Assembly (NCBI GenBank): GCA_035698665.1
Contig: DASSBN010000085.1
Span: 1-16,363 of the forward strand
Reading direction: 5' to 3'
Origin: DATEOR01 sp035698665
Lineage (GTDB): Bacteria; Actinomycetota; Thermoleophilia; Gaiellales; Gaiellaceae
Length of the DNA stretch: 16,363 bases
Shown here one piece after another: positions 9,450 to 16,048 of the stretch (within the stretch, counting starts at the first letter, position 1; the number at the start of each line of letters is the position of its first letter). The position numbers and the translations under genes were made by a program. The notes under the pieces are model-generated. The model was not told the DNA's origin. It made no database searches and was given only the letters and a program-made list of their open reading frames with translations.

Positions 9450-11974
9450 GGAACCCGCAGCGCGACGGGAGCGATTCCCGCGTCGACGAGATTCTGCGAG
9501 AGGAGCCCGATGAACGGGTGCTCGTCGGCCGACAGGCCTCCCGGATTCGCGATCAGGTACGTGACCTTGCCCGTCGCCTTGGCGACGGTGTAGTTCGTCG
9601 TGTACCGGCGGATGAGCGCCTTGGTCTGGTCCGCGTCGCGCTGGTGGACGCTGAGCTTGATCGCGCTCTGGTCCGGGAGCGCTTCGGCCGCCGCGATCGC
9701 CGCGGCCTCGTCCGCTGCGCGGGCGGCGGACCCGGCCTTCGGCGCGCTCCCCGTCCACGGGTCGGCGCCGAAGAGCGCGTTCCAGAGGATCTTCTGCATG
9801 CCCTGCGTCCAGGCGCGGTAGTTCGGATCGGTCGTGAAGAGGACGAGCCTCCCGGTGCCGACGGGCTCGTCGGCGACGGCAGCCGTCCCGCCGAGCTCGT
9901 TCTCGCCGCTCGCGAAGCCCGAGACGAAGAAGTCCTCAGAGCCGAATGCGGGGTAGCGGACGGGCGCGGCTCCGTCGACGATCGTCATGACGTCGTCGTA
10001 GTCGTAGAGCGCCCAGTCGTAGAGTCCGACGCCGGTGGCGAGCGGGCTCGACTGGTTGACGGCGACGCGGAAGAGGCTTCCCGGCACGTCCGAGTGGGCC
10101 GGGCGCAGGCGCGCGGTGGTCAGCCCGAGGCGCGCTGCGAGCTCGGTCCCGCCCCGGATCCCGACGAAGCGCCCACCCTGATTGACCCAGGCGCGCAGGG
10201 CGTCCTTGCCCGGCTTGCCGAGGTTCAGCGTCGCCACCTGGGCGTTGCCGTTCGTGGCGATGAGGACGTCGATATCGTCGAGGCTGCCGGCGGCGATCTG
10301 GGCAGGCGTGACGTCCTGGAACGGCACGTGCCACTGCTCGTCGAAGAGCCAGCGCAGCCAGCCGGCGGACTCGCGGGCTGCCGTCGAGCCCGACGTCTGG
10401 AGGACGCCGATCCGGGGGAGGTTGGCCGGGAGCGCCGGAGGGGCCGGTGCGGGAAGGGGCGGCTCGAGAGTCGCCGACGGGGTCACGGCCGCGCCGGAGT
10501 AGCCGCCCGAGACGTTGAAGAGGAGCGGCTGACTCCACGCGCTCACGTCGTAGAAGAAGTTGACCGGCGGATAGGTCGTCTCGTTCAGCATTGCCTGCAC
10601 CCAGTGTTTCTGGCGCTGCGCGAGCGGGATCCAGTACGTGCCGGTGGGTAGCGTCGTCGCCGTGACGGGGCGGCCGTACGGGTGGAAGTCGGAGACCGTG
10701 AGCGGCGCGGTCAGCCGGTAGACGTCGACCTCCATCCGCTGCAGCCGCCGGACGAGCGCCTTCACGTCGGCGGCCTTGGCCGAATCGTCGTTGCGAATGA
10801 AGTAGTTGCGGACGGGCGCGTTGGGTACCTGTTGCTCGATCGCGTTCTTCGGGTTGACGACGGTGTTCGGCTCGAGCTGACCCGCCTGGCCCTCGACGAG
10901 GGCTTCGGCCCAGGCTTCATGCCACTCGTCGAGGATCCGCTCCTTCGAGATCGCCGCCTGTGAGATCGACGTCCACTGCGCGACGTACTGCTCGCGGACG
11001 CGGATGGGGACCTTGTCCCCGCTGTACTTCTCGAAGGTCATCCCGGCGGCCATGAACCCGTTCGCCGGCACGGTGTCCCCGTAGTAGACGCCGAAGAAGT
11101 CGTACGTGCGGCCGTTGAAGAACGGAATGTGCTGGCGTTTGAACTCGGCCTGCATCGAGGCGCCGTAAATGTTGTTGATCCAGCCGACGACCTCGTCCGT
11201 CACCTCGTGGTACATCGGGTCGGCGTTGGGCGGGAAGAAGAAGGTGTTCGTCCCCATCTCGTGGTCGTCGATGAAGAGGACGGGCGGGTATCGCTTGACG
11301 AGCTCGACCTTCGAGTCGGTTTCGGGCTGGGTGCGGGCGAACCAGTCGCGGTTCATGTCGAAGCCGTAAGCGTTCTGCCGCCGCTCGGCCTCGCGGCCGT
11401 CCGGGTTCTGGCTCGGGACGATGACGACGATCGCGTTGTCGAGGATCCTCGCCGCGGCGCAGTCGCTCCGGTCGGCGAGCTCGTAGAGCACCTCGAGCGA
11501 CGCGTCGGTGCCGCTCTCCTCGCTCCCGTGCACGTTGGAGGCGATCCAGAGGATGGCGGGAGTGCTCGCGGCGAGCGCGGCCGCCGTCGAGGCGGATGTG
11601 GTCGGATCCATGAGCGTCCGCGCATTTGCCTGAACTGCGGCGAGCCCCGAGGGAGTGACGTTCTCCGGCTTGCCGACGATCGCGTATGTGAGCGGCCGGC
11701 CCTCCACGGAGTGGCCGAACACGCCGGAGACGACGCGCGGGCTCGCGGCATCCACCGCCGCGACGTACGTGTCCGACTCGGCGGAGGTCACCTCCTGCGA
11801 GCCGAGGTCGAAGCCGAGCACGTCGTGTCCCGTGGGCACCTCGCCGCGGAAGCTCGCGGGCGTGAAGGGGTCGCAGGTCGGGGCGGCGCCGGCTTTGTGC
11901 GCAGCGCCGGGCGCGAGTGCTACGAGCACGCAGGCGGCCAGCGCGACGATCCCGAATGCAAGCCTGCCCCCCAA
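9446..11974 (-). CDS. Secreted M14 zinc carboxypeptidase-like protein with C-terminal GATase1-like domain
   Basis: Probably exported. From TTG 11974 the protein is 842 residues and begins with a classical signal peptide: MGGR, a hydrophobic core (AFGIVALAACVLVALA), then AAHKAGAAP near residue 30. The M14 zinc site is visible as HGSEES (His149, Glu152) and DDHEMG (His238), with NPDGR (190-194) and DMNRDWF (206-212) between them and a candidate catalytic glutamate in GMTFEKYSG (Glu315). A Pro/Ala-rich linker (about 503-521) leads to a flavodoxin/GATase1-like domain (about 522-735; IGVLQTSGSTAARESAGWL, IDVLIATNGNAQ, GGRFVGIRGG). The substrate is unknown; a cell-wall or secreted peptide is a guess. 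An ATG at 12049 would lengthen the N-terminus by 25 residues but overlap the amidase by 62 nt and spoil the signal peptide, so I prefer TTG. It follows the amidase by 13 nt; its stop converges on opcA. Confidence 0.87.
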   Translation of the reverse strand: MGGRLAFGIVALAACVLVALAPGAAHKAGAAPTCDPFTPASFRGEVPTGHDVLGFDLGSQEVTSAESDTYVAAVDAASPRVVSGVFGHSVEGRPLTYAIVGKPENVTPSGLAAVQANARTLMDPTTSASTAAALAASTPAILWIASNVHGSEESGTDASLEVLYELADRSDCAAARILDNAIVVIVPSQNPDGREAERRQNAYGFDMNRDWFARTQPETDSKVELVKRYPPVLFIDDHEMGTNTFFFPPNADPMYHEVTDEVVGWINNIYGASMQAEFKRQHIPFFNGRTYDFFGVYYGDTVPANGFMAAGMTFEKYSGDKVPIRVREQYVAQWTSISQAAISKERILDEWHEAWAEALVEGQAGQLEPNTVVNPKNAIEQQVPNAPVRNYFIRNDDSAKAADVKALVRRLQRMEVDVYRLTAPLTVSDFHPYGRPVTATTLPTGTYWIPLAQRQKHWVQAMLNETTYPPVNFFYDVSAWSQPLLFNVSGGYSGAAVTPSATLEPPLPAPAPPALPANLPRIGVLQTSGSTAARESAGWLRWLFDEQWHVPFQDVTPAQIAAGSLDDIDVLIATNGNAQVATLNLGKPGKDALRAWVNQGGRFVGIRGGTELAARLGLTTARLRPAHSDVPGSLFRVAVNQSSPLATGVGLYDWALYDYDDVMTIVDGAAPVRYPAFGSEDFFVSGFASGENELGGTAAVADEPVGTGRLVLFTTDPNYRAWTQGMQKILWNALFGADPWTGSAPKAGSAARAADEAAAIAAAEALPDQSAIKLSVHQRDADQTKALIRRYTTNYTVAKATGKVTYLIANPGGLSADEHPFIGLLSQNLVDAGIAPVALRVP
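9466..9480. terminator. Weak hairpin just after opcA (possible terminator)
   Basis: CGGGA-GCGAT-TCCCG forms a perfect 5-bp stem with a 5-nt loop, 16 nt after the opcA stop and inside the 3' end of the convergent peptidase gene. Three more pairs can form outside a 2-nt bulge. There is no U-tract on either strand, so an intrinsic terminator role is speculative. Confidence 0.22.
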
Positions 11975-11983
11975 GAGGGCAGG
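11963..11983 (-). repeat. GC-rich hairpin between amidase and peptidase, with the TTG start in the loop
   Basis: CCTGCCC (11963-11969) and GGGCAGG (11977-11983) are perfect 7-bp inverted arms around a 7-nt loop. In the minus-strand transcript it begins 4 nt after the amidase stop, and the proposed peptidase start TTG (11974 to 11972) lies in the loop. There is no U-tract, so it is either a control element for the peptidase start, a processing or attenuation hairpin, or coincidence. Confidence 0.55.
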
Positions 11984-11987
11984 AACC

Positions 11988-13100
11988 CTAACAGCGTTCC
12001 AGTGCGGCTTCCAGCGCGAGACCGGCGCCGAGGACGAGCGCGTCCTCACCGGCTCGGCCGACGAGCGAAACCGAGGCCGGGAGGCCGGCTTCGGCCGCTC
12101 CGCACGGGAGTGCCAGCGCCGGCCAGCCGAGCACGTTGAAGGGTTCCGTGAAGCGGAGGACGCTCGGTCTCAAGTCCCGCTCCGCCGTCGTTCGCGGCGG
12201 CGCGACGGTGCCGATCGTCGGGACGAGGAGGAGGTCGAATCCCTCCAGCGCGGCGCCGGCTTCTTCGCGGTAGCGCTCACGGGCGGCCACGCTCGCCTCG
12301 TAGTCCCGGTCGGTCACCTCGAGCGCACGCTCGACCTTCCCGCGGACGTTCGCGCCGTATCGGCCGGCGTTCTCGGCGAAGAGGTCGCGGTGCACGTCGG
12401 CGACCTCCCGCTGGAAAGCTGCGTCGATGTTGGCCGGCATGAGCGGGAAGTCGATCTCCTTGCGGTCGGGTAAGCGCTCGGCAGCCTGGCTGGCCCGAGC
12501 GCGGACACCGGGACTCGCATCTTCGAGCCACGAAACGCCGACGCGGACCTCCTCGACGGCGACCGGCATCGAGACCAGGCCTGGCTCGAGCGCCTTCATC
12601 ATCGCCGCGCAGGAGACAACGTCCCTGGCCATCGGCCCCGCGGTGTCGAAGGACGGGGCGAGGGCCCAGCAGCCGTCCATGGGCACAAGGCCGTGCGTCG
12701 GCTTGAAGCCGACGATCCCGCAGCACGCGGCGGGGATGCGGATCGAGCCGGCCGAGTCGGTGCCGAGCGCCGCGTCGCAAAGACCTGCGGCGAGCGCAGC
12801 CGCCGACCCTCCGCTCGAACCGCCCGGATAGCGGTCCTCCGCGAGCGGGTTGCCGACGTCCCCGAAGTGCTCGTTCTCCGAGGTGATCCCGTAGGCGAAC
12901 TCGTGCAGGTTCGTCTTGCCGACGACGGCGTAGCCGGCGGCCTCTAGGCGCAAGACGGCCGACGCGCTGCGTTCAGGGATGTGCTCCGCGAAGATCGCCG
13001 AGCCGTACGTCGTCCGGAGGCCGGCGGTGTCGAAGAGGTCCTTGACGCCGAGGCGGATCCCGTCTCCGGGCTCGGCGACCTCGGTGATGAAGGCGTTCAG
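11988..13100 (-). CDS. Amidase signature family hydrolase
   Basis: Ser-cisSer-Lys amidohydrolase of the GatA/AtzF superfamily; the substrate cannot be named from sequence. From CTG 13100 it is 370 residues, short for the family (commonly about 450-480). Visible: GVKDLFDTAG (18-27) with catalytic Lys20, GKTNLHEFAYG (61-71), the GGSSGGSAAALAAGL segment (93-107) with the cis-serine, and TDSAGSIRIP (114-123) with nucleophile Ser119; the usual DSGGS here reads DSAGS. Start problem: the frame is open upstream to the ctaB stop, but no ATG, GTG or TTG occurs before TTG 12953, which would cut off Lys20. CTG 13100, 7 nt after the small membrane ORF, gives LNAFITEV, a natural family N-terminus. No good Shine-Dalgarno sequence precedes it, so coupling to the upstream ORF is likely. 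GatA itself is unlikely, since GatB and GatC are absent and the protein is short. Confidence 0.87.
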   Translation of the reverse strand: MNAFITEVAEPGDGIRLGVKDLFDTAGLRTTYGSAIFAEHIPERSASAVLRLEAAGYAVVGKTNLHEFAYGITSENEHFGDVGNPLAEDRYPGGSSGGSAAALAAGLCDAALGTDSAGSIRIPAACCGIVGFKPTHGLVPMDGCWALAPSFDTAGPMARDVVSCAAMMKALEPGLVSMPVAVEEVRVGVSWLEDASPGVRARASQAAERLPDRKEIDFPLMPANIDAAFQREVADVHRDLFAENAGRYGANVRGKVERALEVTDRDYEASVAARERYREEAGAALEGFDLLLVPTIGTVAPPRTTAERDLRPSVLRFTEPFNVLGWPALALPCGAAEAGLPASVSLVGRAGEDALVLGAGLALEAALERC

Positions 13101-13107
13101 GCCCGTC

Positions 13108-13224
13108 TCAGTAGGTGGCGTGCCAGATCTCGGCGACGAGGATCGACCCGACGAAGAGCACGACCACGAGGCCGAAGAGGAGGAGGCCGAGACGCATGTT
13201 CTTGCGGGAGAGCTCCGGGTCCAT
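13108..13224 (-). CDS. 38-residue single-helix membrane protein, probable oxidase accessory
   Basis: Tiny ORF from ATG 13224 to TGA 13108. The N-terminus is short and charged (MDPELSRKNMRL), then one strongly hydrophobic helix from about residue 12 to 31 (GLLLFGLVVVLFVGSILVAE), then IWHATY. The cluster of positive charges before the helix suggests N-in, C-out topology. Its ATG overlaps the ctaB stop (TGATG), with no ribosome site of its own, so it is probably made by translational coupling with ctaB. Position in an oxidase operon and the pattern SRKN-x-RL followed by a helix recall small oxidase subunits or 'small assembly' proteins of other bacteria. That similarity is from memory, and the function is inferred. 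It is easy for gene callers to miss because of its length. Confidence 0.72.
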   Translation of the reverse strand: MDPELSRKNMRLGLLLFGLVVVLFVGSILVAEIWHATY

Positions 13225-14420
13225 CAGAAGAGGATCGGGTCGAGGGCCATGGCCACGAAGAGGAGCGCGAGGTACGCCAGCGAGAACGAGAAGAGCCGGC
13301 GCGCGTTCGCCGGCGTTGTCTGCCGTCGCAGGATGAGCGCGAGGCCGACGAAGGCGAGGCCGAGCGCGAGCGCCGAGACGAGGTAGAAGACGCCGAGCGT
13401 GTTCGAGAGGAAGGGCAGAAGCGAGATGCCGAGGAGGACGAAGGAGTAGGTGACGATCGAGCGCGCCGTCTGCGCCTCGCCCTTCACGACCGGGAGCATC
13501 GGGACGCGCGCAGCCTCGTAGTCGCGGCGGATGAGGAGTGCGAGCGCCCAGAAGTGCGGCGGCGTCCAGAAGAAGACGATCAGGAAGAGCCACAGCGCCG
13601 GCAGGGTCAGGTTGCCGGTCGCGGCCGCCCAGCCGACGAGCGGCGGGACCGCGCCCGCAGCTCCTCCGATGACGATGTTCTGCGGGGTCGAGCGCTTCAG
13701 CCAGCGGGTGTAGACGAGCACGTAGAAAAGGCCTCCCGCGAGGGCGAGCACGGCCGCGAGGACGTTGACGAAGCTCGCGAGAAGGACGAAAGACAGGGCC
13801 GAGAGCGCGAGCCCGAACTCGAGGGCGCGCTCCACCGGAATGCGGCCCGCCGCCACCGGCCGCTTGTCCGTGCGCCGCATGTGGACGTCGATGTCGCGGT
13901 CGAGGACGTGGTTGAGCGCACTGGCGCCGCCGCAGGCTAGCGCGAGGCCGGCCATGGTCGCGGCGAAGAGCCCGGCGGGCGGCACTCCCTCCGCGCCGAC
14001 GAACATCCCGCCCGCCGCTGTGAGGAGAAGGAGCACCATGATGCGCGGCTTCGTGAGGGTGAGGTAGTCACGCCACGCCGCGCGGGGAGCCGGTTCGCCC
14101 GCGCGCGCGCAGACCGCCGCGGCGAGGGCCGAGGCGACGAGCGCTGCTGCTCCGAGGGTGAAATGCACCGCGGTCGGCGCCACGGCGAGGGCCGAGAGTC
14201 CAGCGAGCGCGAAGAACGCGAAGGCCGATCCGGATGCGACGAGTAGCGTTCTCCGGTTCCGGTAGGCAAGTCGCGCGCAGAGGACGACGGCGGCGAGGAG
14301 CACGAGTGTGACGTTCGCGACGACGTCGTGGGCGAGGCCCCACTCGCCGGTCGCCACGACGGCGGCCACTCCGGCCGTGGAGGCAATCGCGAGCAGCCGC
14401 AGCCAGGGTCCGGGTCTCAC
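13224..14420 (-). CDS. ctaB: Protoheme IX farnesyltransferase (heme O synthase) with extra N-terminal membrane region
   Basis: Integral membrane enzyme that attaches a farnesyl group to heme b, giving heme O for the oxidase. 398 residues from GTG 14420. The UbiA-type core begins at about 117: DYLTLTKPRIM (118-128), the first Asp-rich motif NHVLDRDID (170-178) with Asn170, Asp174 and Asp178, TDKRPVAAGRIP (184-195), YTRWLKRSTPQNIVIGGAAG (237-256), and WTPPHFWALALLIRRDYEAA (285-304). About nine hydrophobic segments fill the core. Before it, residues 1-115 hold about four further hydrophobic stretches with His31 and His86, not part of a normal ~290-residue CtaB and faintly like half of a CtaA/Cox15 heme A synthase. 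GTG 14420 is chosen over a longer ATG (14528), because GGGAG lies 8 nt upstream and the start overlaps the ctaD stop as GTGA. The longer N-terminus is a Pro/Arg-rich shadow of ctaD. Confidence 0.92.
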   Translation of the reverse strand: MRPGPWLRLLAIASTAGVAAVVATGEWGLAHDVVANVTLVLLAAVVLCARLAYRNRRTLLVASGSAFAFFALAGLSALAVAPTAVHFTLGAAALVASALAAAVCARAGEPAPRAAWRDYLTLTKPRIMVLLLLTAAGGMFVGAEGVPPAGLFAATMAGLALACGGASALNHVLDRDIDVHMRRTDKRPVAAGRIPVERALEFGLALSALSFVLLASFVNVLAAVLALAGGLFYVLVYTRWLKRSTPQNIVIGGAAGAVPPLVGWAAATGNLTLPALWLFLIVFFWTPPHFWALALLIRRDYEAARVPMLPVVKGEAQTARSIVTYSFVLLGISLLPFLSNTLGVFYLVSALALGLAFVGLALILRRQTTPANARRLFSFSLAYLALLFVAMALDPILF

Positions 14421-16048
14421 GCCTCTCGCTCCCGGAGGCGAAGCCGCAGGTCGCGGAGCGGCCGGGGGCTCCTCACGTAGGGGACGCGGTCGAAGTTGTG
14501 CGGCGGAGGCGGCGAAGTTGCATACCACTCGAGCGTGTCAGCGCCCCACGGGTCCGGGCCGACACGACGACCCGTGCGCCAGCTGGCGACCGCGTTCCAG
14601 AGGAAGACGAGCATGGCCACACCCATGAGGAGAGCTCCGATCGACGAGATGACGTTGTACCACTCGAAAAGCCCGCCCTGGCTGTACGTGTAGATCCGCC
14701 GCTGCATACCCATGAGCCCGAGCATGTGCTGAGGTAGAAAGGCGGCGTTGAAGCCGATGAAGAGCAGCCAGAAGTGGATCTGGGCGAGCCGCTCGTCGTA
14801 CATCCGTCCTGTCATCTTCGGGAACCAGTAGTAGACGCCCGCGAACACCCCGAACACGGTTCCTCCGAAGAGGACGTAGTGGAAATGCGCGACGACGTAG
14901 TACGAGTCGTGCGCCTGGTAGTCGAACGGAAAGACGGCGACGAGGATGCCGGAGAGTCCGCCCATGGTGAAGAGGCCGACGAACCCGAGGGCAAACATGA
15001 GCGGCGCACGGAAGATCAGATTCCCGCGCCAGAGCGTTGCAAGCCAGTTGAAGATCTTTACCGCGGTGGGGACCGCGACCGAGAACGACGTCACCAAGAA
15101 CCAGGCCTGCAAGTAGGTGGGCATCCCGATCGTGAACATGTGGTGCGCCCAGACGAGCATGCTCGCGAAGGCGATGCCGATGGTGGAGAACGCGACCGCC
15201 TTGTAGCCGAAGATCGGCTTCCGCGAGAAGACCGGTATGACCTCCGAGAGGATCCCCATCGCCGGTAGCACCATGATGTAGACCTCGGGGTGGCCGAAGA
15301 ACCAGAACATGTGCTGCCAGAGGACGGGGCCGCCGCTGGCCGCGTCGAAGAACTCGGTGCCCGCTTGGCGGTCGAGGAGGAGGAGCGTCACGGCCGCCGC
15401 GATCGTCGGGAGGACGAGGAGAAGCATGACCGCGTAGGCCTCGATCGACCAGACGAAAAGAGGGATTCGCATCCAGGTCATTCCGGGAGCGCGCATGTTG
15501 TGGATCGTGACGATGAAGTTGATCGCGCCGAGGATCGATGAGATGCCGGTCAGGTGGATCCCGAGGATCCAGAGGTCCTGGCCGTTCCCCGGGCTGAACT
15601 GGGCTTCCGAGCAAGGCGTGTACGACGTCCACCCGCACTGCGCACCGCCCTGGTCGGCGAGGAAACTCGAGAGGAGCACGAGGCCGCCGAGCAAGAAGAG
15701 CCAGAAGGAGGCGGCGTTCAGTCGCGGGAACGCCATGTCTCGTGCCCCGAGCATGAGCGGGACGAGGTAATTGCCGAATCCCGCGAGCACCGGCACGACG
15801 AAGAGGAAGATCATCGCCGTGCCGTGCATCGTCACGACCTGGTTGTAGGCGCTCCGCGTCAGGAAGCCGGCATCCGCGTGCGAGAGCTGGATCCGCATCA
15901 GGAGCGCCATGATCCCGGCCGCCCCGAAGAAGACGAACGACGTCACGAGGTAGAGGATCCCGATCCGCTTGTGGTCGACCGTCGTCAGCCAGCTCGTGAC
16001 CGAGCCCTCTTTCCACGTCGGCGCGAGCGCTTCGCTCCGCGTGGCCAC
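14417..16048 (-). CDS. ctaD: Cytochrome c oxidase subunit I (A-type heme-copper oxidase)
   Basis: Catalytic membrane subunit that reduces oxygen to water and pumps protons. 543 residues from GTG 16048. Metal ligands are all visible: His75 (TMHGTAMI, low-spin heme), the CuB site His253-Tyr257 in GHPEVYIMVLP, His302/His303 (WAHHMFTIG), and His388 and His390 in VAHFHYV (high-spin and low-spin heme). Glu255 in GHPEVY and Asn93/Asp104 (GNYLVPLMLGARD) are the D-channel residues expected in A1-type oxidases. About twelve hydrophobic segments; the N-terminal SWLTTVDHKRIGILY (19-33) is family-typical. GTG 16048 is fixed by GGAGGAGGT 5 nt upstream and by a one-base overlap with the preceding stop (TAGTG). 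Upstream is the cytochrome c domain gene; downstream is ctaB. No subunit III gene follows it. Confidence 0.97.
   Translation of the reverse strand: MATRSEALAPTWKEGSVTSWLTTVDHKRIGILYLVTSFVFFGAAGIMALLMRIQLSHADAGFLTRSAYNQVVTMHGTAMIFLFVVPVLAGFGNYLVPLMLGARDMAFPRLNAASFWLFLLGGLVLLSSFLADQGGAQCGWTSYTPCSEAQFSPGNGQDLWILGIHLTGISSILGAINFIVTIHNMRAPGMTWMRIPLFVWSIEAYAVMLLLVLPTIAAAVTLLLLDRQAGTEFFDAASGGPVLWQHMFWFFGHPEVYIMVLPAMGILSEVIPVFSRKPIFGYKAVAFSTIGIAFASMLVWAHHMFTIGMPTYLQAWFLVTSFSVAVPTAVKIFNWLATLWRGNLIFRAPLMFALGFVGLFTMGGLSGILVAVFPFDYQAHDSYYVVAHFHYVLFGGTVFGVFAGVYYWFPKMTGRMYDERLAQIHFWLLFIGFNAAFLPQHMLGLMGMQRRIYTYSQGGLFEWYNVISSIGALLMGVAMLVFLWNAVASWRTGRRVGPDPWGADTLEWYATSPPPPHNFDRVPYVRSPRPLRDLRLRLREREA
14429..14433 (-). 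promoter_or_regulatory. Ribosome binding site for ctaB
   Basis: GGGAG on the minus strand, inside the 3' end of ctaD, 8 nt upstream of GTG 14420. It supports this start over ATG 14528. Confidence 0.5.

Noticed and set aside
9239..10651. Plus-strand open frame running from opcA into the peptidase region
   Set aside because: Crosses the convergent stop junction; composition is that of the complement of coding DNA.
11129..12139. Plus-strand open frame opposite the peptidase
   Set aside because: Shadow frame; the minus strand holds the signal peptide and zinc motifs.
12981..13940. Plus-strand, highly charged open frame opposite ctaB
   Set aside because: Charged repeats are what the complement of a hydrophobic membrane gene produces; no independent support.
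13224..14528. Longer ctaB from ATG 14528
   Set aside because: Would overlap ctaD by over 100 nt and add a Pro/Arg-rich tail; GTG 14420 has the GTGA junction and a ribosome site.
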